DNA from: Opitutia bacterium UBA5964
Lineage (GTDB): Bacteria; Verrucomicrobiota; Verrucomicrobiia; Opitutales; Coraliomargaritaceae
Assembly: GCA_002430605.1 (NCBI GenBank)
Contig: DJBY01000029.1
Span: forward strand, 53,992-59,786
Length of the DNA: 5,795 bases
Direction of reading: 5' to 3'
Below are positions 1 through 5,756 of the stretch, in pieces; within the stretch, counting starts at the first letter, position 1; each line of letters begins with the position of its first letter. The notes below the pieces were generated by a model. It searched no databases, was not told where the DNA came from, and saw nothing but the letters and a program-made list of their open reading frames with translations. The translations under genes and the position numbers were made by a program.

Positions 1-78
1 GCCGCCACCTTGCGGACGACTGCCACCGCCTTGTGAACGACCGCCACCTTGAGGGCGACTGCCGCCACCTTGCGAGCG
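1..78 (-). repeat. Tandem 39-bp coding repeat in the helicase tail
   Basis: Two adjacent 39-bp units (78-40 and 39-1 on the minus strand) each encode RSQGGGSRPQGGG, residues 405-430. The two units differ at 7 of 39 positions, and all seven are third codon positions that leave the amino acid unchanged. A partial related stretch (NRGGGG) precedes them. The array may continue beyond the left edge. It forms the RGG-like RNA-binding tail of the helicase. Confidence 0.9.
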
Positions 79-1290
79 TCCGCCACCACCACGGTTCTGT
101 TGACCTGGCGCGGGGCGTGATTTATTCGAGCGTGTCGCTGGGCGTGGCACAGCAATCTTTTCGCCGCGGTCATCGATTCTGAAGAGTGGAATGTTCTTCT
201 TCATCGTCTTTTCGATGTCCCAGAGGTAGCCTTCTTCTACATCACTGACCAGTGAGACTGCGTTACCCGCCTTACCGGCACGACCAGTGCGGCCGATGCG
301 GTGCACATAGTCTTCGGGAATATTGGGTAGCTCGTAATTCACCACATGCGGCAAGTCAGCGATATCGAGACCACGCGCAGCGATATCGGTCGCGACCATC
401 ACACGGATCTTATTAGACTTAAACATGCTTAGCGCCCGTTCACGAGCGGACTGGCTCTTATTGCCATGAATCGCCATAGCGCTGATGCCTTGCTTATCCA
501 AATGCGTAGCGAGCTTATTAGCGCCATGCTTGGTTCGAGAAAAGACTAGTACCTGCGTCCACTCCCCCTGCTCGATCATTTCGGCAAGAAATTGTGGTTT
601 TGCATTTTGACTGACGATATACGCCTCTTGATCGACGCGATCTGCAGTGGCATTACGCGCCGCGACTTCGACTTCGACGGGGTTATGTAGCATGGAGTCG
701 GCAAGCTTCTTGACTTCCTTAGTATACGTCGCCGAAAAGAACAAGTTCTGACGCTTGGCTGGCATCATTTGCAGTATCTTCTTAATGTCATTGATGAAGC
801 CCATGTCCAACATGCGGTCGGCTTCGTCGAGCACCAGCATCTCAATCCCCGAGAGTTGCAACTCACCACGTTGGCAGAGATCGAGCAAGCGTCCTGGAGT
901 GGCGACGACAATGTCGAGGCCGCGGCGGATGGCATTGATTTGCGGCTGAAAACCTACGCCACCAAAAATCACAAAAGAGCGCATATTTACATGCTGGCCG
1001 TAATCGACGATGCTCTGATGCACCTGCGCGGCGAGCTCACGAGTAGGCGTGAGGACGAGTGCGCGTGGACGCTTATTTTGGCCATTAAACTCAGATGCGG
1101 AAAGAATCTGCAGCATGGGCAAACTAAAGGCGGCGGTTTTACCCGTGCCGGTTTGTGCGCCGCCGAGGACGTCGCGGCGATCCAGCACAGCTGGGATGGC
1201 GCGTGCCTGGATCGGCGAAGGTATGGTGTAGCCTTTGGCTTCAACGGCTGCAACGAGTTCGGGAATGAGTCCCAGTTCAGAAAATGACAT
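1..1290 (-). CDS. rhlE: RhlE-type DEAD-box ATP-dependent RNA helicase (3' end cut by window edge)
   Basis: Reading from the ATG at 1290 gives 430 codons that stay open to the left edge, so the C-terminus is missing. All helicase motifs are present: Q motif around residues 21-33 (GYTIPSPIQ), motif I AQTGTGKT at 45-52, Ia PTRELAAQV, Ib TPGRLLDL, DEAD at 155-158, SAT at 186-188, motif V VMVATDIAARGLDI near 297-310, and HRIGRTGRAG at 330-339. The opening MSFSELGL and overall pattern match RhlE. These enzymes use ATP to unwind short RNA duplexes in ribosome assembly and RNA decay in the cytoplasm. After about residue 376 a basic, disordered tail begins (SRPAPGQQNRGGGG, then tandem RSQGGGSRPQGGG units), as expected for a nonspecific RNA-binding extension. 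No Shine-Dalgarno sequence precedes the ATG. The start is chosen because MSF begins the conserved domain. The family call is very sure; the exact paralogue (RhlE versus other DEAD-box members) is less so. Confidence 0.95.
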   Translation of the reverse strand, partial: MSFSELGLIPELVAAVEAKGYTIPSPIQARAIPAVLDRRDVLGGAQTGTGKTAAFSLPMLQILSASEFNGQNKRPRALVLTPTRELAAQVHQSIVDYGQHVNMRSFVIFGGVGFQPQINAIRRGLDIVVATPGRLLDLCQRGELQLSGIEMLVLDEADRMLDMGFINDIKKILQMMPAKRQNLFFSATYTKEVKKLADSMLHNPVEVEVAARNATADRVDQEAYIVSQNAKPQFLAEMIEQGEWTQVLVFSRTKHGANKLATHLDKQGISAMAIHGNKSQSARERALSMFKSNKIRVMVATDIAARGLDIADLPHVVNYELPNIPEDYVHRIGRTGRAGKAGNAVSLVSDVEEGYLWDIEKTMKKNIPLFRIDDRGEKIAVPRPATRSNKSRPAPGQQNRGGGGRSQGGGSRPQGGGRSQGGGSRPQGGG

Positions 1291-1327
1291 AACGATTGAC
1301 TTTGATTATTGAGGCGCGCTGGCCGTC

Positions 1328-1435
1328 TTAAATAGACGATTCTCCGATCATGCGACTCTTGGATAGCTGAGTCAGTTTTGACTGCAGCTTGGATAATAAG
1401 TGCATGCTAAAAAAGTCGGATCTCTCCCGAAGCAT
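1328..1435 (-). CDS. Possible 35-residue leader ORF upstream of the helicase
   Basis: An ATG at 1435 opens 35 codons ending in TAA at 1328, 37 bp before the helicase ATG. The product starts MLRERSDFF and has a Leu/Lys/Ser-rich middle (LLSKLQSKLTQLSKS, residues 13-27) that could form an amphipathic helix. An AAAGGG purine run about 7 nt before the ATG resembles a Shine-Dalgarno sequence better than that of most genes in this window. The frame is also open upstream of the ATG, so an ORF this short could arise by chance. It resembles no family I recognise. If real it could be a regulatory leader peptide; this is inference only. Confidence 0.2.
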   Translation of the reverse strand: MLRERSDFFSMHLLSKLQSKLTQLSKSRMIGESSI

Positions 1436-1542
1436 GCGGCCGCCCTTTAACGGTACGGCGAAGATAGAGCGGCAGGTGTATCGTAAAGAATGCCGTTCGC
1501 CTAGCAAAAAGAGTCAGCCTACTGGATCGACAAAATTACTGG

Positions 1543-1618
1543 TCTGACACGAAAGTGGGTTTTCTAGCATTTTACGTGTCGAGAGGTTTGCAGGGAGTCG
1601 ACTTGTAAGCGTGTCAGA
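1543..1618. repeat. Spaced 9-bp inverted repeat TCTGACACG ... CGTGTCAGA
   Basis: The left arm TCTGACACG (1543-1551) is a perfect reverse complement of CGTGTCAGA (1610-1618), separated by 58 bp. A shorter same-orientation copy, CGTGTC, sits between them at 1575-1580. The spacing is too long for a simple terminator and suits either protein-binding sites or a long-range RNA stem in the helicase leader. Confidence 0.45.
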
Positions 1619-1744
1619 TGTTTTGGGTAAATTCAAAAAGCCGATGGTTTACTGACGAGCAAAGAGAACATCTTATAAAACATAGTGCAATCAACGAGCT
1701 GCTACATCATTTAATGCAAAACCCTCGCTCTAGTTTTTTGTTAA

Positions 1745-2239
1745 CTACTTCTTCGGGTTGACCTCGCAAAAAGTCGTGACGAAGTCGCCCATCATATCGC
1801 GCAGCTCTGCTTTAATAACTTCCACTTGCTTCGAACCAGAACTGGAGCTGCCGCGGCGGCGCATTTCAAAAACTGTCGCGACAGTCTTTTCGCCATTGCG
1901 ATCAATCGTCACGAAATCGCGCACTTGCACGATCAACTCAAATTCACCGGAAGCAATGCGACTGGAGGTGTCGATTGAAAGTCGAATGAGCGGGATATTC
2001 ACCTCCGGTTGGTTCAACACATAGGTATTCAGCGCGACTTTACCACGTCGGAGTTGGAGCTCCATAATATCATTTAAATCGAGACGTTCACTCGATTGAA
2101 TGTCGGAAGCCATGGATGTATCCACGGTCATATACAACGAAAAGATGCCTTTCAAGTGAGCGCTGTTAGCCTCATCAGCAGCGGCAGCAAATTGAACGGC
2201 AAACAGTAACGAGAGTAACAGGCAAATACGGCGCATCAT
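1745..2239 (-). CDS. Sec-exported protein of unknown function
   Basis: I do not recognise this 164-residue protein. It begins MMRR, followed by a hydrophobic core (residues 5-18) and an AAAAD junction, giving a clear Sec signal peptide with likely signal-peptidase-I cleavage near A21/D22. There is no lipobox cysteine. The mature part looks like a small alternating alpha/beta domain: strands around 32-40 (IFSLYMTVD), 83-90 and 98-112 (GEFELIVQVRDFVTI), a Ser/Gly loop RRRGSSSSGSK at about 127-137, and a final helix EVIKAELRDMMGDFVTTF (140-157). It should act in the periplasm or outer envelope. ATG 2239 (or the adjacent ATG 2236) is preferred because it places the signal peptide at the N-terminus. 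The frame stays open to a TTG at 2299, which would add 20 unlikely residues. No Shine-Dalgarno sequence is seen. It is divergent from the lipoprotein gene at 2418. Confidence 0.8.
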   Translation of the reverse strand: MMRRICLLLSLLFAVQFAAAADEANSAHLKGIFSLYMTVDTSMASDIQSSERLDLNDIMELQLRRGKVALNTYVLNQPEVNIPLIRLSIDTSSRIASGEFELIVQVRDFVTIDRNGEKTVATVFEMRRRGSSSSGSKQVEVIKAELRDMMGDFVTTFCEVNPKK

Positions 2240-2417
2240 AAGTCGATATAGTTGATTGATAGTGAACGAAATGTAAGCTTCGCTGTAATACAGAAACAAG
2301 ACTTTTAAGACTTAATTGCGAACAGATCTAAAACAATCAAAAAATGCTGCAGTGAAACATGCGTTAGCTTGCACGCGGCTATTGACAAGCTCTCGACCCT
2401 CACGAATCTACACAAGC
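2240..2417. promoter_or_regulatory. Shared divergent control region of two envelope-protein genes
   Basis: These 178 bp separate two head-to-head starts. Two copies of AAGACTT (2298-2304 and 2307-2313) form a direct repeat with a 9-bp period, which is a candidate operator. Facing the plus-strand gene is a perfect TTGACA at 2382-2387; no good -35/-10 pair is obvious for the minus-strand gene. The placement suggests joint control of the two genes, but this is inference. Confidence 0.4.
2382..2410 (+). promoter_or_regulatory. Possible sigma70-type promoter of the lipoprotein gene
   Basis: A perfect -35 box TTGACA (2382-2387) is followed after 17 bp by AATCTA (2405-2410), a poor -10 match. Transcription would begin close to 2417, almost exactly at the ATG at 2418, so the message could be leaderless. 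The absence of a Shine-Dalgarno sequence fits this. The weak -10 keeps confidence low. Confidence 0.25.
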
Positions 2418-2900
2418 ATGCGTATACTTCTACTTGTCCTGTTCAGCCTCTTATGCATCTCTTGCGCTTCCACCAAGAAGCCTGTGCTCACGAGCGTCAA
2501 TATCCTCGACATCAAACCACGGTATATTGAGGCAGAGGCCTTTAAACGCGCTGCTGAGTATTTGACTGGCAAGGAAAACCTCGGAAATCGAGTCATCATT
2601 CGCACTGACAAAAGTGAACGTGCGGGCTACTATTTCGTGCTGATCCTCGACGAGGACGTGCGCGACCTTCCCGCTGGCAGCTACATCGAAGGCGAATTCT
2701 ACACACCGAAGTCGCTCGATGCACAAGAACACACCTTTCAATTGCCCTCGAAAATACCGAAAAGTAAAGAAATCTTCATCGGTCTAACAGGCGAAGACTG
2801 GCCGAATCAGAGTGCCATTCCTGCGGCTTGGCGGTTCACGATTAAGAACTCAAATGGTGAGGTGCTCGCTACGGAAAAGAGCTATCTTTGGAGTCTCTAA
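2418..2900 (+). CDS. Small putative lipoprotein of unknown function
   Basis: This 160-residue protein starts MRILLLVLFSLLCISCAST. The short basic N-terminus, hydrophobic core and LLCISC junction suggest a lipoprotein signal with C16 as the lipidated residue. The -3 position is Cys, which is atypical, so ordinary membrane or periplasmic location is possible. The mature part is mostly hydrophilic with beta-rich stretches (NRVIIRTD; AGYYFVLILDEDVRDLPAGSYIEGEFYTP; then AAWRFTIKNSNGEVLATEKSYLWSL at the end). The closing segment suggests a small beta-sandwich-like domain, but I do not recognise a family. ATG 2418 is chosen because it puts the signal sequence first; the in-frame TTG at 2316 would add 34 implausible residues. 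It diverges from the Sec-exported gene and converges with psd, ending 10 bp from the psd stop codon with no terminator between. Confidence 0.8.
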   Translation: MRILLLVLFSLLCISCASTKKPVLTSVNILDIKPRYIEAEAFKRAAEYLTGKENLGNRVIIRTDKSERAGYYFVLILDEDVRDLPAGSYIEGEFYTPKSLDAQEHTFQLPSKIPKSKEIFIGLTGEDWPNQSAIPAAWRFTIKNSNGEVLATEKSYLWSL

Positions 2901-2910
2901 GGTCTGAAGG

Positions 2911-3825
2911 TCACGCCACGACGCCACACTGCTCGCCCATCTTAGCATATACTTCACGGCCGAGCGCGGCTTGCTCTAATAGATCACTGTCAAAACGGAT
3001 CGCGCCTCTCTTGTATAGCGTCGTCACACACGAACCGCCGAAAGAGAAATACCCCTTGGCCGCGCCCTTCTCGACCTGTGTCTCGGCTTGGTAAGTCTGA
3101 TGCATGCCACCGACGCAGGTCGCACCGACCTCCATCACGATCATCTTACCAAACGCACCCGACTCGACCTCAGTGATCATGCGGCGATTCTCCCACAAGA
3201 TTGAAAGCTTACGGCGTAGCGCCAACGGACTGACTGAGCGCAAACTACCATCTAAAATACGAGCTGCTCCGCTTCGACCTGAAACAGGGAAGTGAAAGCG
3301 GTGGTAATCCACTGGACACAGCCGAGATATTAGCATCGAGCCGCCTGCAAACTCCGTCGCTAGCTCAGCGCTGCCAAGAAAAGCCGCTAAATCGAAGCGC
3401 TGCCCTTTGATATAAAAACTGTCTGCCGAACCGACGTCTGCAATAGCCAGATGTCGCCCATCCGCGGGAAACGCCGCTACGGAATCACCCGCGGCAATCG
3501 GCCGCGCGCTTGGCTTGAGCTTGCGATAGAAAAACTCGTTGAAGGAACCATAGCTATCCGCATCTGCCGCGAATTCTTCGACATCCACCGCATAGTCGCG
3601 AATGAACGGCGCCACCTTCTCGCGACTCACAGGGCGATCCATGCGCCAGCCATACCAACGCGAAAACCACAATCGCTTCACAGCAACCGCCACGGTCAGA
3701 CGACCCAAAGGATTGCCATACGCCCAGCGCAAGAATGCCTCTCCATAGACTGACTCGGTTTCCACCACGCCACTGTGACGATTAAAAAATTCAATTGGTG
3801 CCTCAAATTGTTCGTTCAGATTCAT
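2911..3825 (-). CDS. psd: Phosphatidylserine decarboxylase proenzyme
   Basis: This 304-residue enzyme removes the carboxyl group of phosphatidylserine to give phosphatidylethanolamine at the cytoplasmic membrane. It belongs to the Clostridium-type branch: the N-terminal pattern IEFFNRHSG...ESVYGEAFLRWAYGNPLG, the PADGR motif (D122), RLCPVDYHRFHFPVSG (H175, H178), MEVGATCVGG (231-240) and the cleavage motif FGGS (262-265) are all present. By family knowledge, self-cleavage between G264 and S265 yields a beta chain and a 40-residue alpha chain whose Ser becomes the pyruvoyl cofactor; D122 and H178 complete the likely Asp-His-Ser triad. ATG 3825 is chosen because it sits 4 bp after the antiporter stop and gives the family length. 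ATG 3855 or 3882 would overlap the antiporter gene and add 10 or 19 residues, with AGGGA or GAGA weakly resembling ribosome sites. It is probably co-transcribed and translationally coupled with the antiporter. Confidence 0.95.
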   Translation of the reverse strand: MNLNEQFEAPIEFFNRHSGVVETESVYGEAFLRWAYGNPLGRLTVAVAVKRLWFSRWYGWRMDRPVSREKVAPFIRDYAVDVEEFAADADSYGSFNEFFYRKLKPSARPIAAGDSVAAFPADGRHLAIADVGSADSFYIKGQRFDLAAFLGSAELATEFAGGSMLISRLCPVDYHRFHFPVSGRSGAARILDGSLRSVSPLALRRKLSILWENRRMITEVESGAFGKMIVMEVGATCVGGMHQTYQAETQVEKGAAKGYFSFGGSCVTTLYKRGAIRFDSDLLEQAALGREVYAKMGEQCGVVA

Positions 3826-3829
3826 AGCG

Positions 3830-5194
3830 TTAATCGATGGCTGGTCTGCAGCCATTATCTCGTTGATTCGTTTTAATTTCATGCCGCGTCGATTCCCTGC
3901 TCTCAGTGTTGTGAAACTTGGAGACTGCCACACGCTGCGACGTATAGATGCCAGTATGCCCGCTAAAGTAATACGCGGTGAAACAGGCGACGGCGTAATA
4001 AATAGTATTCTCAGCACCAAACAGTTCGATCCCCATCATCGTGCACGCCAGCGGCGTATTCGTGGCTCCCGCAAATACCGCAATAAAGCCGAGCCCAGCA
4101 AACAGATCGACCGGTGCGCCCGAAAGCATCGCGAGCGTATTACCTAAGGTTGCTCCGATAAAAAACAACGGCGTCACTTCCCCACCCTTAAAGCCGAAAC
4201 TCAATGTGATGGCCGTCAACAACAGCTTCCAAAACCAGCTAAACGAGTCGGCACCGCCCGCGGAAAAGGCCGACACGATACTCACGCCGTCTGCGTTCGG
4301 CGAACTCACGCCAAGACCGAGATAATCTGTCGTGCCCAAGCAATAACTAATGCCCAACACCAACACTGCACCTACTACAGGAATCAGCCACTTGCGGCCA
4401 ATCAACTGCTGGCTCTTTGCTTTTAAGCGATGCGACAACGCGGCAAATCCATAACTGACCAGACCAAAACAAGCCCCAGCGATCAGTACCTTTAGTAACA
4501 ACAACATATCAAACGAGATAAAGGACATTGCCCCCATCGCCTCCTTGGCGGAATAGCCGATCGAATAATGCGTATGATGAATTGGAAACGAAGTGCATGT
4601 GATGTCGGCCACCAAACTCGCAATCAAGCACGGCATGAGCGCATCATATTTAATTCGTCCAACAGCCAGTACTTCCAAGGCAAAAATTGCCCCCGTTACC
4701 GGCGTGCCAAATACCGCGCCAAAGCCCGCGGCCATACCAGCCATCAGCAAGATGCGCTTATCCTCATGGCGAAGAGCAAATTTCTTTGCGAAATAATCGG
4801 CCACACTGCCGCCCATCTGCACCGCCGTGCCCTCGCGCCCGGCAGAACCTCCAAACAAATGCGTCATTACGGTCGTCACGAGCACCAGCGGCGCCATCCG
4901 AAACGGAATTCCTCCGCCAGGTTCATGGATCTCATCCATGATTAAATTATTACCCGCTTCAGTGTTTTTACCGTATCGGCTGTACAGCCAATAAATACCG
5001 ACACCAGCCAGTGGCAATAGACCAAGTAACCACAAATTGGCCTGACGAATCTGCGTCGCCGACTCCAGTAGCCACAAAAACAACGCGACCATCGCGCCCA
5101 CCGCCACCGAGACCGGCAACACCAGCAGCGACCAACGGATCAAGTGTCGTGCGATCCTTAATTGCTCAAATCGGTATTTAGTGGGTGCAAACAT
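3830..5194 (-). CDS. CLC-F-type fluoride/proton antiporter
   Basis: This 454-residue CLC-family membrane protein has many hydrophobic segments (for example about 22-42, 54-71, 101-115, 148-176, 225-250, 268-285, 320-350, 362-390, 395-411). Its signatures fit the fluoride-exporting CLC-F branch rather than ordinary chloride CLCs. GNNLI at 81-85 stands where chloride CLCs have GSGIP; GREGT at 119-123 carries the gating glutamate E121 and has Thr in place of the usual Pro; KGGEVTP at 336-342 replaces GxFxP. DEIH (87-90) and HLFGGSAGREGTAVQMG also match this branch from memory. The expected role is exchange of cytoplasmic fluoride for external protons, giving fluoride resistance. There is no C-terminal CBS domain, only a short basic tail (about 428-454). 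ATG 5194 is preferred; an upstream TTG at 5284 would add 30 residues without the look of a membrane N-terminus. No Shine-Dalgarno sequence is seen. Chloride or nitrate transport is the alternative. Confidence 0.9.
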   Translation of the reverse strand: MFAPTKYRFEQLRIARHLIRWSLLVLPVSVAVGAMVALFLWLLESATQIRQANLWLLGLLPLAGVGIYWLYSRYGKNTEAGNNLIMDEIHEPGGGIPFRMAPLVLVTTVMTHLFGGSAGREGTAVQMGGSVADYFAKKFALRHEDKRILLMAGMAAGFGAVFGTPVTGAIFALEVLAVGRIKYDALMPCLIASLVADITCTSFPIHHTHYSIGYSAKEAMGAMSFISFDMLLLLKVLIAGACFGLVSYGFAALSHRLKAKSQQLIGRKWLIPVVGAVLVLGISYCLGTTDYLGLGVSSPNADGVSIVSAFSAGGADSFSWFWKLLLTAITLSFGFKGGEVTPLFFIGATLGNTLAMLSGAPVDLFAGLGFIAVFAGATNTPLACTMMGIELFGAENTIYYAVACFTAYYFSGHTGIYTSQRVAVSKFHNTESRESTRHEIKTNQRDNGCRPAID

Positions 5195-5347
5195 AATTAA
5201 CCACAACTTGCTTGGCTTGATTCGTGCCAACTGTAAAGCCTCACGTTCGGTCGACCTAAACGATGCGTAAGCTGCCAAATGCAAGATGCCTGCGATGAGT
5301 TAAAATCACGGAGCTCAACTGCCGTTTATACCTCAGAACGATGCAGT

Positions 5348-5363
5348 CGCTCTAGTCAGAGCG
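5348..5363. repeat. Perfect 6-bp hairpin in the antiporter leader region
   Basis: CGCTCT and AGAGCG pair perfectly around the 4-nt loop AGTC. No T-run follows on either strand (on the minus strand a T-run lies before it), so it is not an intrinsic terminator. It may be an RNA structure in the antiporter leader or a dyad for a DNA-binding protein. Confidence 0.4.
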
Positions 5364-5396
5364 GTGTGGCCGCACTCCTCAAAAAATGTTACTTTA

Positions 5397-5412
5397 GTCA
5401 TTGCGTCATTGC
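5397..5412. repeat. Tandem direct repeat GTCATTGC x2
   Basis: Two perfect adjacent copies of an 8-mer lie between the divergent antiporter and small basic protein genes, about 40 bp upstream of the proposed promoter of the latter. The location suits a regulator-binding site, though chance cannot be excluded. Confidence 0.4.
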
Positions 5413-5449
5413 ACCGACAGAAATACCCGAAATAAATTGCGATTAGGCC

Positions 5450-5478
5450 TTGATCTTTCGCAGGCGCGCCCATTTATT
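5450..5478 (+). promoter_or_regulatory. Candidate sigma70-type promoter of the small basic protein gene
   Basis: TTGATC (5450-5455, 4 of 6 matches to TTGACA) is followed by a 17-bp spacer and TTTATT (5473-5478, 4 of 6 matches to TATAAT). Transcription would start near 5485, leaving a leader of about 26 nt before the ATG at 5511. A competing candidate is TTGCAC/18 bp/TAAATT at 5409-5438. Confidence 0.4.
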
Positions 5479-5510
5479 CCTCCGCTTTCACTTTCAACCA
5501 AGAGCACACC

Positions 5511-5672
5511 ATGTCACAACACAACAGTTTCAGAGCAACCACCGGCGGCGGCGGTAAGAAAAACAGAACAGTCCTCAAGCGTTTCGAACGCGTGGACCTA
5601 CTCCGCAAGCGCGGCGAGTGGAAAGAAGGCGATCGCGTGATCGGCATCAAAAAGACCAAGCCAGCTGAGTAA
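5511..5672 (+). CDS. PVC-type small basic 'signature' protein
   Basis: This 53-residue ORF starts MSQHNSFRATTGGGGKKNR and continues with VLKRFERVDLLRKRGEWKEGDRV (21-43), ending IGIKKTKPAE. The pattern KNR-VLKRFER-LxKxGxWxEGD-V-GxxKxKP matches, from memory, the short basic protein found across Planctomycetes, Verrucomicrobia and Chlamydiae, described as a signature protein of that group and thought to bind nucleic acid. About 17 of 53 residues are Lys or Arg, and a Gly run (12-15) resembles a flexible ribosomal-protein tail. A weak purine site AAGAG lies about 6 nt before the ATG. It is a single-gene unit with its own promoter candidate and a strong terminator, consistent with high independent expression. 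The family call is fairly sure; the cellular role is inferred. Confidence 0.9.
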   Translation: MSQHNSFRATTGGGGKKNRTVLKRFERVDLLRKRGEWKEGDRVIGIKKTKPAE

Positions 5673-5695
5673 TCCTAGCGGTATAATATTTTAAG

Positions 5696-5725
5696 AAGCC
5701 CTTCCTGAAACGGAAGGGCTTTTTT
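5696..5725 (+). terminator. Strong intrinsic terminator of the small basic protein gene
   Basis: AAGCCCTTCC (5696-5705) pairs perfectly with GGAAGGGCTT (5712-5721) around the loop TGAAAC, and the stem runs into six T residues (5720-5725). It lies 23 bp after the stop codon at 5670-5672 and is in the correct orientation. On the minus strand only a broken T-tract follows, so it probably acts in one direction. Confidence 0.95.
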
Positions 5726-5756
5726 GTGCTTCATCGTCGACTAGTGGCAAAAGGAG

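Larger units (their letters stand above)
1291..1744. other. Intergenic region: helicase leader and promoter region, no convincing gene
   Basis: This 454-bp gap separates the helicase start from the 3' end of the exported-protein gene. I see no RNA gene. It contains a spaced inverted repeat (1543-1551 with 1610-1618), a third partial copy of the same motif (CGTGTC at 1575-1580), two GCATGC hexamers flanking a weak TCGG/CCGA hairpin (about 1402-1437), and a 35-codon ORF on the minus strand (1435-1328). The best minus-strand -10 for the helicase is TATTAT at 1398-1393, with a poor -35 (TCCGAC) 16 bp upstream; this would give a leader of about 95-100 nt. No intrinsic terminator is visible after the upstream gene, so readthrough into the helicase is possible. 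Confidence 0.6.
5195..5510. promoter_or_regulatory. Divergent promoter region between the antiporter and small basic protein genes
   Basis: This 316-bp stretch has no gene. It includes the in-frame upstream extension of the antiporter (5195-5284), a perfect 6-bp stem at 5348-5363, a GCGG/CCGC stem just beside it (5361-5373), an A-run at 5381-5386 and a tandem GTCATTGC repeat at 5397-5412. On the minus strand TATAAA at 5330-5325 is the best -10 candidate for the antiporter, without a good -35. The antiporter message could thus have a structured leader of over 100 nt. I searched by eye on both strands for the fluoride riboswitch core and did not find it. Confidence 0.45.

Noticed and set aside
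769..1287. 172-codon plus-strand ORF
   Set aside because: It lies entirely antisense to the helicase, whose conserved motifs fix the coding strand; its translation resembles no protein family.
2240..2299. N-terminal extension of the exported protein to a TTG at 2299
   Set aside because: It would bury the signal peptide behind 20 extra residues; the ATG at 2239/2236 fits a normal Sec signal.
2316..2417. N-terminal extension of the lipoprotein to a TTG at 2316
   Set aside because: It adds 34 residues before a complete lipoprotein signal sequence and runs through the apparent promoter.
3826..4020. psd start at TTG 4020
   Set aside because: It would overlap the antiporter gene by almost 190 bp and exceed the family length by about 65 residues.
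4568..4945. 125-codon plus-strand ORF
   Set aside because: It is antisense to the well-conserved core of the CLC antiporter and has a low-complexity, family-less translation.
5195..5284. Antiporter start at TTG 5284
   Set aside because: The extra 30 residues lack resemblance to CLC N-termini, and ATG 5194 is available at a sensible distance from the first membrane segment.
5285..5345. Fluoride riboswitch-like fragments (GCGATGAG on plus; ATAAACGGC on minus)
   Set aside because: The fragments are on opposite strands and the required pairing partners and second conserved segment are missing, so neither forms the known core.
5348..5386. Hairpins next to a homopolymer run as an intrinsic terminator
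   Set aside because: The run is A on the plus strand after the hairpins and T on the minus strand before them, so the order is wrong for termination in either direction.
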